DNA of 17,944 bases from assembly GCA_038321575.1 (NCBI GenBank), contig JBBQFD010000014.1, positions 1-17,944 on the forward strand. The letters run 5' to 3'. The notes below the pieces were generated by a model. The model was given only the letters and a program-made list of their open reading frames with translations, was not told where the DNA came from and did no database searches. The number at the start of each line of letters is the position of its first letter. Positions within the stretch are counted from its first letter, which is position 1. The translations under genes were made by a program, and so were the position numbers. Below, piece by piece: positions 6,271 to 13,800 of the stretch. Origin of the DNA: JBBQFD01 sp038321575 (lineage in GTDB: Bacteria; Bacillota_I; Bacilli_A; RF39; UBA660).

Positions 6271-7587
6271 TTAAAAATAATTTTTTAATAAAGCATTTAA
6301 TTCAACAGCATATTCCATTGGTAATTCTTCCCTAAATCTTTCAATAAAACCCATAATAATAAGCTCTTTAGCTTTTTCTTCACTAATCCCGCGACTCATA
6401 AGATAGAATAGTTTTTCCTTACTAATTTTAGCCACCGTAGCTTCATGTTCAATATAAGAAGTATTATTAGATACGAGATTAATCGGTATCGTATCACTCT
6501 TCGAATCATTATCTAAAATAATCGTATCGCACTTAACAGTACTTTTACAGTTATAAGCACTCTTTACTATTTTTACTGTTCCCCGATAAGTCGCATTACC
6601 TCCTTTTGAGGCAATTGATTTACTTATTATATTACTTGTGGTATTTGGTGCTAAATGAATCATCTTAGCTCCTGTATCTTGGATTTGACCTGTTGTTGCA
6701 ACTGCAATAGAAATACAGTTACCCTTAGCATATGGTTCAGCTAAGATACAACTTGGATATTTCATGTTAACTTTAGATCCAATATTACCATCAATCCACT
6801 CCATTAAACCATTTTCAGATACAATAGCTCTTTTGGTAACTAGATTATATACATTATTAGACCAGTTTTGAATGGTCGTATAGCGACATTTAGCATTCTT
6901 ACCTACATATATCTCAACTACTGCTGCATGCAGTGAATCAGTTGTATAAGTAGGTGCAGTGCACCCTTCCATATAGTGTAAGTCTGATCCTTCATCAACA
7001 ATAATAATGGTTCTTTCAAATTGACCCATATTAGCACTATTTAAACGAAAATAACTTTGTAAAGGACGATCTATTTTAGTAAATGGTGGTACATAGATAA
7101 ATGTTCCCCCACTCCATACCGCACTATTTAAAGCTGTAAATTTATTTTCATCATATTTAACTAGATTATTGAAATATTTTTTAAATAATTCGGGATACTC
7201 TCTTAATGCAGTATCAGTATCACAAAAGATGATATTCTTATCAACAAGTTCTTTAATCATATTGTGATATATTACTTCACTTTCGTATTGAGCCCCAACA
7301 CCCGCTAAATACTTTTGTTCAGCCTCAGGTAGTCCTAATTTATCAAATGTATTTTTAATATCCTTGGGTATATCATTCCAATCATTTGCAATATGATCAG
7401 TAATACTTTTATAATAGTTTATTTTACTATAATCTAAATTTAAAAGTGGTCCAAAACTAGGATTTTTAAGTTCCATAAATTTATCAAAAGCTTGTAAACG
7501 AAACTCCCTCATAAAAGGCGGTTCGCCTTTAATTTTAGAGATCTCTTTTACTTTATTTCGATCAATACCAAATTCTTTTGATTTCAT
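6271..7587 (-). CDS. sufB: Fe-S cluster scaffold/assembly protein SufB
   Basis: The 438-aa product matches SufB along its length. Visible landmarks: PPFMREFRLQAFDKF near the N-terminus, AVWSGGTFIYVPP (156-168), MEGCTAP with C209, C353 in VKCDTIILDN, HEATVAKIS (381-389), and the C-terminal FYLMSRGISEEKAKELIIMGF. The FYLMSRGI variant is the Firmicutes type. SufB pairs with SufC and SufD as the scaffold on which clusters are built from sulfur delivered by SufS/SufU. It is slightly shorter than typical Bacillus SufB (about 465). sufC, sufD and sufS are not adjacent. The upstream 136-aa gene ends in a terminator hairpin and sufB has its own TATAAT, so it may be transcribed alone or by read-through from sufU. 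Confidence 0.95.
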   Translation of the reverse strand: MKSKEFGIDRNKVKEISKIKGEPPFMREFRLQAFDKFMELKNPSFGPLLNLDYSKINYYKSITDHIANDWNDIPKDIKNTFDKLGLPEAEQKYLAGVGAQYESEVIYHNMIKELVDKNIIFCDTDTALREYPELFKKYFNNLVKYDENKFTALNSAVWSGGTFIYVPPFTKIDRPLQSYFRLNSANMGQFERTIIIVDEGSDLHYMEGCTAPTYTTDSLHAAVVEIYVGKNAKCRYTTIQNWSNNVYNLVTKRAIVSENGLMEWIDGNIGSKVNMKYPSCILAEPYAKGNCISIAVATTGQIQDTGAKMIHLAPNTTSNIISKSIASKGGNATYRGTVKIVKSAYNCKSTVKCDTIILDNDSKSDTIPINLVSNNTSYIEHEATVAKISKEKLFYLMSRGISEEKAKELIIMGFIERFREELPMEYAVELNALLKNYF

Positions 7588-7604
7588 ACTATCACCACAT
7601 TCCT

Positions 7605-7610
7605 ATTATA
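7605..7610 (-). promoter_or_regulatory. -10 element of a sufB promoter
   Basis: TATAAT on the minus strand, 18 bp before the ATG, just after the 136-aa gene's terminator. The -35 is poor (TTTTTA at 17 bp). Confidence 0.4.
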
Positions 7611-7631
7611 CTAAATATTGCTTTAAATAAA

Positions 7632-7654
7632 AAGAGTATTTATCTAATACTCTT
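7632..7654 (-). terminator. Terminator after the sufU-coupled gene
   Basis: AAGAGTATT / AATACTCTT stem (9 bp) with 5-nt loop, followed by TTTTATTT on the minus strand. It overlaps the stop codon at 7640-7642. It separates the sufU unit from sufB, perhaps incompletely. Confidence 0.65.
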
Positions 7655-8050
7655 AGTAAAAATCTTAACTTTTTCTTTGGCTATTTCTTTAACATTATTT
7701 TTAAGTGCTAAGAGAATTGTTTTTCGTAATTTTGCTTTTATAATAGTAGCTTCTTTAGGATCTAATTCATCAACCTCAATTTTAGTGAAATCACATGCGA
7801 CCAAGTCACCATGTACTACTTTGTGCGTTACTTTATGACTAATTACACAATCATTAGCAATCGCATAAAAGTCTTCACTATCAAGATCATATGCGATTTG
7901 GCGATCAAAGTTAACATAACATTGATTAGTATAAATCTCGTTATCTAAACCTAAAATAACTCCAAAAAAATTTAAATATAAAAAAGCATTTACTTGTTTT
8001 AATTTAACTTGATATAAACCATTTTTCATATTCTTGTTGTTGTTTTTCAT
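7640..8050 (-). CDS. Unknown 136-aa protein translationally coupled to sufU
   Basis: I do not recognise a family. The protein reads KNGLYQVKLKQVNAFLYLNF early on, then a beta-rich middle with C44, C68 and C86, H72, H76 and H80, and a basic helical C-terminus (residues about 100-136, many Lys). It has no signal peptide or convincing membrane helix, so it is probably cytoplasmic. Its ATG overlaps the sufU stop codon by one base (TAATG at 8052-8048), and its Shine-Dalgarno AAGGAG is formed by the last codons of sufU, which fixes the start and implies coupled translation. Placement between sufU and sufB suggests a part in Fe-S cluster assembly, perhaps binding a metal or a partner protein. That is inference from context only. 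Confidence 0.75.
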   Translation of the reverse strand: MKNNNKNMKNGLYQVKLKQVNAFLYLNFFGVILGLDNEIYTNQCYVNFDRQIAYDLDSEDFYAIANDCVISHKVTHKVVHGDLVACDFTKIEVDELDPKEATIIKAKLRKTILLALKNNVKEIAKEKVKIFTKSIR

Positions 8051-8475
8051 TAGTTCTCCTTGTTTTCTATTACTTTATTAATTCCCCACCAAGGGAGTAA
8101 AGCACATTTTTTACGATTAGGTTGTTTATATATGTCATCATAAACAATTGCTTCTTCTAAAATCTCAGCATTATATTCTTTCTCATCAATCATATTAATA
8201 AAACTATTATAGATGGCTTTTGCATCAGGAATGCTTTTACCAATTAAAGTATTAATCATAATTGATGTTGAACTAGTGCATATTGCACAAGCTTCACCAT
8301 CAAACTTAATATCTTTAATAATGCCATCTTCAATCTTAACCATTAAGTTAATCTCATCAATACAGCTTTCATTATTCATATTTACTTTTAAATAACCTTC
8401 ACTATCAATTAATCCTTTATTATGAGGATGTTGATAATGTTCTAAGATTATACTTCTTTTTAAATTACTATCCAT
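8050..8475 (-). CDS. sufU: SufU, zinc-dependent sulfur transfer protein for SufS
   Basis: The 141-aa product has the SufU form of the IscU/NifU fold. The zinc ligands known from Bacillus SufU are all present: C38 and D40 (NESCIDEI), C63 (GEACAICTSSTSIM) and C124 (RKKCALLPWW). The N-terminus YQHPHNKG is also characteristic. SufU accepts persulfide sulfur from the cysteine desulfurase SufS and passes it to the SufBCD scaffold. No sufS is in the window, though it is usually the gene just upstream. The gene starts its own transcription unit with a good promoter, is followed with one-base overlap by the 136-aa gene, and is divergent from the small membrane protein at 8596. The Shine-Dalgarno is TTAGGTGATAAA. 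Confidence 0.93.
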   Translation of the reverse strand: MDSNLKRSIILEHYQHPHNKGLIDSEGYLKVNMNNESCIDEINLMVKIEDGIIKDIKFDGEACAICTSSTSIMINTLIGKSIPDAKAIYNSFINMIDEKEYNAEILEEAIVYDDIYKQPNRKKCALLPWWGINKVIENKEN

Positions 8476-8495
8476 TTTATCACCTAATTGCTTTT

Positions 8496-8524
8496 ATTAT
8501 AAGATAAATAATGATAAAATGCAA
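8496..8524 (-). promoter_or_regulatory. Promoter of sufU
   Basis: Minus strand -35 TTGCAT (8524-8519), 17-bp spacer, -10 TATAAT (8501-8496), 20 bp before the ATG. Confidence 0.7.
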
Positions 8525-8538
8525 GTATTGATAACATC

Positions 8539-8567
8539 TTGAATAATTTAATGATTTGTATTATAAT
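8539..8567 (+). promoter_or_regulatory. Promoter of the divergent membrane-protein gene
   Basis: -35 TTGAAT (8539-8544), 17-bp spacer, -10 TATAAT (8562-8567). It is back to back with the sufU promoter, with 14 bp between the two -35 elements. Confidence 0.7.
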
Positions 8568-8595
8568 AATATTAATATACTAAAGGAGTGAACTT

Positions 8596-9012
8596 ATGAC
8601 GCTACCAGAAAAAGGTTCTAAAAATTGGTTAATTATCTTTGAGGCAGGTTTTGTTTTAAACTTCGTTTTATTACTATTTAGTCGTTCACAGTTAGGTGCT
8701 ATTGTAGATTGGCAACCAATTATCGGGTTTGCGATAATCGCTCTTATAGCGGCTTTAATACCATGTATAGGCTACTTTGGATTTAAACTATTCACTAAAA
8801 TGACAATTGGTGCTAATTTAGTAGGATTAGGATATATGCTTTATATTACAACCACTAATAAAAGTGATGGTTGGTCTGATTTAACTAGTATTGCTTTTTA
8901 TATCTCAATGATCTTATTAGGAGCTGTCTTTGGAGCTATTATGCAAGTTATTGAAAACTTAATTTTAAATTATTTAGCTAAAGATAAGAAACGTCATAAA
9001 AAATATAAATAA
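8596..9012 (+). CDS. Small integral membrane protein, about four helices, function unknown
   Basis: This 138-aa protein is the only clear plus-strand coding gene here. Hydrophobic segments lie at about residues 11-28, 41-63, 71-87 and 98-127, followed by a strongly basic tail (KDKKRHKKYK) that should be cytoplasmic. Loops are short and contain few conserved-looking polar residues, so no transport or enzyme role can be read. I recognise no family. The Shine-Dalgarno AAAGGAGTG and a consensus promoter support the start at 8596. Its terminator overlaps the stop codon and also supplies the -35 of the tRNA gene that follows. Confidence 0.8.
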   Translation: MTLPEKGSKNWLIIFEAGFVLNFVLLLFSRSQLGAIVDWQPIIGFAIIALIAALIPCIGYFGFKLFTKMTIGANLVGLGYMLYITTTNKSDGWSDLTSIAFYISMILLGAVFGAIMQVIENLILNYLAKDKKRHKKYK

Positions 9013-9047
9013 AAGTCAAGATTATTAAAAGTAAAATCTTGACTTTT
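9011..9047 (+). terminator. Terminator of the membrane-protein gene
   Basis: A 13-bp perfect stem (AAAAGTCAAGATT / AATCTTGACTTTT), loop of 11 nt, then a short T-rich stretch. It overlaps the last two bases of the TAA stop codon. Confidence 0.85.
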
Positions 9048-9066
9048 TTCTTATTTTTAGTATAAT
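9039..9066 (+). promoter_or_regulatory. Promoter of tRNA-Gly, -35 inside the preceding terminator
   Basis: -35 TTGACT (9039-9044) is part of the 3' arm of the terminator; 16-bp spacer; -10 TATAAT (9061-9066), 9 bp before the tRNA 5' end. Confidence 0.65.
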
Positions 9067-9075
9067 TAATATTGC

Positions 9076-9149
9076 GCAGATGTAGTTTAATGGTAGAACC
9101 TCAGCCTTCCAAGCTGAGTACGTGGGTTCGATTCCCATCATCTGCTCCA
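9076..9149 (+). tRNA. tRNA-Gly, anticodon TCC
   Basis: A complete cloverleaf of 74 nt can be folded. The acceptor stem GCAGATG pairs with CATCTGC (9139-9145); the D loop contains TTTAATGGTAGAA; the anticodon stem TCAGC / GCTGA encloses loop CTTCCAA, giving anticodon TCC; the T arm GTGGG-TTCGATT-CCCAT is standard. The discriminator base is T, usual for bacterial glycine tRNAs, and the 3' CCA is encoded (9147-9149). It reads GGA and, by wobble, other GGN codons. It stands alone between its own promoter and a terminator hairpin. Confidence 0.97.
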
Positions 9150-9158
9150 TTAAAAAAT

Positions 9159-9181
9159 AAACTCAGGTAAATCCTGAGTTT
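9159..9181. terminator. Bidirectional terminator between tRNA-Gly and the convergent gene
   Basis: AAACTCAGG / CCTGAGTTT stem (9 bp), 5-nt loop, with T runs on both strands. It ends the tRNA transcript on the plus strand and, 5 nt after the stop codon, the zinc-ribbon gene on the minus strand. Confidence 0.8.
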
Positions 9182-9185
9182 TTAT

Positions 9186-9758
9186 TTATTTAGTTTTAGT
9201 ATACTTTTTAATATCTTCTTCTTTTTCTTTAGCAAACAATATAATCATTTGTTCTCTTATGGCTTCAACATCATCTTGATTACCAACTATTTCAAAAGCT
9301 TTAAGATATAAATTTTGAGCGTGTTCAATTGAAATAATTTCATCAAGTAATGGTTTTGGGCAAATTAAGAATTCACCATAATATGCTATACTCATTTTTC
9401 TGCTATCATAATAACTATTATTAATATCTGGTAAAAAACCTACAATATTAGTCAATCCACATTTTGGACAATAAAATGTATTCTCTTTACAACTATCATT
9501 ATTTTTTATTTGTATTTTTGTTTTGAGCATAATATGATTGCAACTTTCAATTTTTAACCAATAAGCTTTTTCTTCTTTATTTTTAATTTCTTTTTTAACA
9601 TCACCAAGTGAATTAGAAGTTGCAATATAAGATTTAACAATTTTATTTTCTTCAAGTAAATTTTTCATCTTAATGAGTAATTGACTTCTTTCATGCATAA
9701 TGCCTAATTCTTTTTGTATTTGTATTAATTTCTTACTAAATTCTGATTTGTTTTTCAT
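9186..9758 (-). CDS. Unknown protein with N-terminal coiled region and zinc-ribbon-like motif
   Basis: This 190-aa protein is not from a family I recognise. Residues 1-65 are rich in Lys, Glu and Leu and probably form a helical or coiled segment. The middle has C73-x-H75 (ESCNHIML) and C97-x2-C100 (FYCPKCGL), a likely single zinc site; C90 is a further cysteine. Residues 111-190 return to helical charged sequence. There is no signal peptide or membrane segment. Weak zinc ribbons like this can bind nucleic acid or simply stabilise a fold, so no role is claimed. It has its own extended -10 promoter, with GGAAGCGGAG before the ATG, and converges on tRNA-Gly. Confidence 0.7.
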   Translation of the reverse strand: MKNKSEFSKKLIQIQKELGIMHERSQLLIKMKNLLEENKIVKSYIATSNSLGDVKKEIKNKEEKAYWLKIESCNHIMLKTKIQIKNNDSCKENTFYCPKCGLTNIVGFLPDINNSYYDSRKMSIAYYGEFLICPKPLLDEIISIEHAQNLYLKAFEIVGNQDDVEAIREQMIILFAKEKEEDIKKYTKTK

Positions 9759-9779
9759 ATAATCTCCGCTTCCTAAGAT

Positions 9780-9788
9780 ATTATAGCA
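9780..9788 (-). promoter_or_regulatory. Extended -10 promoter of the zinc-ribbon gene
   Basis: TGCTATAAT on the minus strand, 21 bp before the ATG and immediately after the terminator of the PH-domain gene. No clear -35. Confidence 0.5.
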
Positions 9789-9792
9789 TAAA

Positions 9793-9817
9793 AAAAGATT
9801 TAGTAAATAAATCTTTT
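9793..9817 (-). terminator. Terminator of the lepB-PH domain operon
   Basis: AAAAGATTTA / TAAATCTTTT stem (10 bp) with a 5-nt loop and continuing T run on the minus strand. The 5' arm overlaps the TAA stop codon at 9818-9816. Confidence 0.75.
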
Positions 9818-10202
9818 ATATTTTTTCGATCATGTGATAATAAATTTTTCTTATTTTTGTTTTATCTTCAGCCTTTAATTTGCGAAAAGTTAATTTTAGT
9901 TGATATCCACTATTCATTGTTAATAAAATAGTAGCCGTTGTTGTATGAAATAAGATTGCTGATGATGATACATTATGGTATGGGATAAAATGAATCTTTT
10001 TAGTTTTCCCTAACCCTATAACATCATAAATAACTATTTTGCGATCAGTAAATAAGCATACATCACGCATAGTACTATAAGCAGCAACAAACTTTTCACC
10101 TTCACTAGTATAATCAATTACGTATTTAGCGAGATTCTTAATATCTAATTCTTTATAAAATCCATAACTACCTGCTAATTCTTTATATTTTATATATGCC
10201 AT
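9816..10202 (-). CDS. Bacterial PH-domain protein
   Basis: The 128-aa protein looks like a single bacterial pleckstrin-homology domain (bPH_1 type). A lead helix (LDIKNLAKYVIDY) is followed by strands GEKFVAAYSTM, DVCLFTDRKIVIYDVIGLGKTKKIHFIPYHNVSSSAIL, then ATILLTM and YQLKLTFR, with a final helix (KTKIRKIYYHMIEKI). The pattern FTDRKIVIYD...K-K-x-H-F-I-P-Y-x-N-V is typical of that family. The function of these domains is mostly unknown; some take part in stress or membrane processes. It starts 10 nt after lepB with AGGAGGAAAG upstream, so both are on one transcript. Confidence 0.75.
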   Translation of the reverse strand: MAYIKYKELAGSYGFYKELDIKNLAKYVIDYTSEGEKFVAAYSTMRDVCLFTDRKIVIYDVIGLGKTKKIHFIPYHNVSSSAILFHTTTATILLTMNSGYQLKLTFRKLKAEDKTKIRKIYYHMIEKI

Positions 10203-10212
10203 TTCTTTCCTC

Positions 10213-10755
10213 CTAATACACTAACTTAATTTCATTAAAGGGGAATATCTTAACTATTATCTTCCCTATAATATCACTTTTTTTAATTAATCCGACTTTT
10301 TGATCACGACTATCAAGTGAATTAGAACGATTATCACCAAGTACTAAATACATATCCTTAGGGATAATCATATCTTTAGATCCCTTAACAGTACTTAAAT
10401 CAAAGTCATTAGTTATAACACTCTTTAAATAGGGTTCATCGACTAATAGGTCATTGACATATAAAAGTCCATTCTTATAGCTAATGGCCTCTCCTGGAAG
10501 CCCTATTACCCTTTTAATCAGGTATTTAGTATCATCATACTTAAGTGAGATAATATCAAATCTTTTAACTTCAAATAAACGATAATGAATCTTAGATAAA
10601 ATTGCTAAATCATTAGCTTTTAGATTAGGATTCATTGATGGTCCTACTACTTGTACAAAAGAAAAAACATAGATAATAGTTAAAATTACTACTACTATCA
10701 ATACCATATATTTAAAAGTATCACTTATAAACTCTTTTATATCTAACCAATCCAT
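10213..10755 (-). CDS. lepB: Signal peptidase I
   Basis: The 180-aa product has one N-terminal membrane anchor (residues about 15-35). The catalytic serine S40 follows in VVGPSMNP, lysine K81 lies in YLIKRVIGLPGE, and the late motif GDNRSNSLDSR spans 140-150. It is the Ser-Lys type I signal peptidase that removes signal peptides from exported proteins at the outer face of the membrane, and its size is that of the single-anchor Gram-positive enzyme. The gene precedes the PH-domain gene in one operon and lies directly downstream of the giant surface-protein gene, whose product would be a natural substrate. The start has AAGGTGATTAT before the ATG. Confidence 0.95.
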   Translation of the reverse strand: MDWLDIKEFISDTFKYMVLIVVVILTIIYVFSFVQVVGPSMNPNLKANDLAILSKIHYRLFEVKRFDIISLKYDDTKYLIKRVIGLPGEAISYKNGLLYVNDLLVDEPYLKSVITNDFDLSTVKGSKDMIIPKDMYLVLGDNRSNSLDSRDQKVGLIKKSDIIGKIIVKIFPFNEIKLVY

Positions 10756-10837
10756 ATAATCACCTTACTATTTCATATTAATAATAACATATCTGTCATA
10801 AAAAGAAAAGATATACTTCCTTATCTTTACAATAAAA

Positions 10838-10853
10838 AAGAGCCGAAGCTCTT
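10838..10853 (-). terminator. Terminator of the 1268-aa surface protein gene
   Basis: AAGAGC-TTCG-GCTCTT followed by TTTTATT on the minus strand, a stable UUCG tetraloop hairpin. It overlaps the TAA stop codon at 10854-10852. Confidence 0.85.
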
Positions 10854-13800
10854 AATTGTATTGTACTGGAGTAAGTTTATAAGTTACTACTGCACCGTTT
10901 TCTAAAATAAATTTAATAACAGTTCTCACTTTAACTTGTTTTCCAGCTTGAACTTGACTATAAATTTCAGGTAATCTAGTATTTGCACTATTTTCTTGCA
11001 TACTTACATCACCATCATTTGGAATTGTTCCTGGATTAAACACATCAAATGACATACCCCAAAATTTAATTGTTTTAGTTAATATCTTGGTTGATCCTAT
11101 TTGTAACATTGCTGGATAAGTACTTAAGTTTTTAGTGAAGTTAGCAGCAAGATAATTACCGCCATCTACACTATATTCATATGAAATAGTAATTTGATTT
11201 CCATTATTTACAATAAAATCACGATTGAATTCTATAACAAATCCATTATAAGCTGTTGGCCCAGATGGATCAGAAACACTTAATTCAGTAATCAATGGTC
11301 CAACGACAACTGTTCTTGTAACAGTTGTTGTATTAAATCCATCACTAACAGTATAAGTTACATGATAGGTTCCTTCAGCGTTGATGTTAACATCACTATT
11401 AACAACTACATCAGCATTTGTTAATAATGCATAATTATCACTTACAGTAAATCCTGGATCAGTAAATGTTTGACCAATTACTAATTCAATATTACCACCA
11501 ATTAAAGTAATTACTGGTTTTATTAAATCAACAACTGTTACTGTACGTCTTACAGAATCAGCCACATTATGTGATGAGTCTTCTGCTCCATACCAGACAT
11601 TATATTGACCTAATACATTTGTTCTTACTTCATTTCCTAAAGCGCCTACCCATGTGCCATCAGCACCTGTTGGTGAATAGTAAACAGTTAAGTTTGCAGT
11701 TAAAACTTCGCCAGAATTATCAGTTATAATAACTCCTGGGTCAGTAAATGTTGTATTAACTTCAACAGTCATGTTGCCACCGACTAAATTAATAATAGGT
11801 TTTTTAGTATCAGATATTGTTACTGTTCTTCTTACAGAATCAGCTACATTATGTGATGAGTCTTCTGCTCCATACCAAACATTATATTGACCTAATACAT
11901 TTGTTCTTACTTCATTTCCTAGAGCACCTACCCATGTGCCATCAGCACCTGTTGGCGAATAGTAAACAGTTAAGTTTGCAGTTAAAACTTCGCCAGAATT
12001 ATCAGTTATAATAACTCCTGGATCAGTAAATATTGTATTTATTTCAACAGTCATGTTGCCACCAATTAAAGTAACAACTGGTTTTTTAGTATCAATAACA
12101 TGTACTCTTAATGGAGTATATCCACGATTACCACTTGAATCTAATACGTAGAATTCAACTAAATAAGTACCAATTCTATTCATATTTGGATTTGCTAAGA
12201 TGTAAACGTGATCAGTTATATTACCATCATAATTATCAATTGCAATAACTAAGTCAGCTATTGATGGTAATATTGATCCAACTTCATAATAAACATCAGA
12301 TGCCACTTTTTTAGTAATGATTGGTTTCGTGGTATCAGACACTGTTACTGTACGTCTTACAGAATCAGCCACATTATGTGATGAGTCTTCTGCTCCATAC
12401 CAAACATTATATTGACCTAATACATTTGTTCTTACTTCATTTCCTAAAGCACCTACCCATGTGCCATCAGCACCTGTTGGTGAATAGTAAACAGTTAAGT
12501 TTGCAGTCAAGACTTCACCAGAATTATCAGTTATAATAACTCCTGGGTCAGTAAATGTTGTATTAACTTCAACAGTCATGTTTCCACCGACTAAATTAAT
12601 AATAGGTTTTTTAGTATCAGATATTGTTACTGTTCTTCTTACAGAATCAGCTACATTATGTGATGAGTCTTCTGCTCCATACCAAACATTATATTGACCT
12701 AATACGTTTGTTCTTACTTCATTTCCTAAAGCACCTACCCATGTGCCATCAGCACCTGTTGGTGAATAGTAAACAGTTAAGTTTGAAGTTAAAACTTCGC
12801 CAGAATTATCAGTTATAATAACTCCTGGATCAGTAAATATTGTATTTATTTCAACAGTCATGTTGCCACCAATTAAAGTAACAACTGGTTTTTTAGTATC
12901 AACAATAGTTACATATCTTCTTACAGAATCAGCTACATTATGTGATGAGTCTTCTGCTCCATACCAAACTGCATAATGTCCTAAAATATTAGTTCTTACT
13001 TCGTTTCCTAAAGCACCTACCCATGTGCTATCAGCACCTGTTGGTGAATAGTAAACTGTTAAGTTTGCAGTTAAAACTTCACCGGAATTATCAGTTACAA
13101 TAACTCCTGGATCAGTAAATATTGTATTTATTTCAACATTCATATCGCCACCATTTAAAGTAACAATTGGTTTTTTAGTGTCAACAACGGTCACATATCG
13201 TCTCATGGCATATGCTTCATTATGTGATGAATCTTCTGCTCCATACCAAACGGCATAATGTCCTAAAACATTAGTTCTTACTTCGTTTCCTAAAGCACCT
13301 ACCCATGTGCCATCAGCACCTGTTGGTGAATAGTAAACATTTAAAATTAATGGTAATACTTCACCAGAATTATCAGTTATTGTAAATCCTGGATCAGTAA
13401 ATGTTGTATTTATTTCAACATTCATATCGCCACCATTTAAAGTAACGATTGGAGCTGTTGTATCAACAACATGGAAATCTTTTTCTAATATCGTAACATT
13501 ACCAAGTGAATCAGTAGCAGTAAATGTTATCGTATATTCTCCTAATACATGTGAATTAATATCATGTTCAATATTAACTATTACATCACCATCAGCAACG
13601 TCCGTTGCTGTAGCTGTAAATGTAGGAATGGTTGTATTAATTTCCATATGACTGAAATTATCTTCTTCAATAGTTGGTGCATAATTATATTCTGGGTGAG
13701 ATTCAGCATTATTGAAATCAGTTTCTGCTAATACTTCTTCACCATTAGTATATTTATCACCATCTAAATCAGCTTTTGGATCTAATACATTTATTGTTCT

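Noticed and set aside
8476..8595. Riboswitch or T-box in the divergent sufU region
   Set aside because: Only about 120 bp, fully used by two divergent promoters and ribosome sites; no specifier or aptamer-like structure seen.
10852..11300. C-terminal sortase signal or membrane anchor in the 1268-aa protein
   Set aside because: The last 148 residues contain no LPXTG-like motif, hydrophobic stretch or basic tail.
11817..12818. Three similar open frames on the plus strand, each 64-71 codons
   Set aside because: They are antisense shadows of the 94-aa repeats, recur only because the repeat recurs, and have no ribosome sites.
11527..13461. Regular repeats suggested a CRISPR or satellite array
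   Set aside because: Units are 282 bp, in frame, translate as Ig-like modules and have no short direct-repeat/spacer structure.
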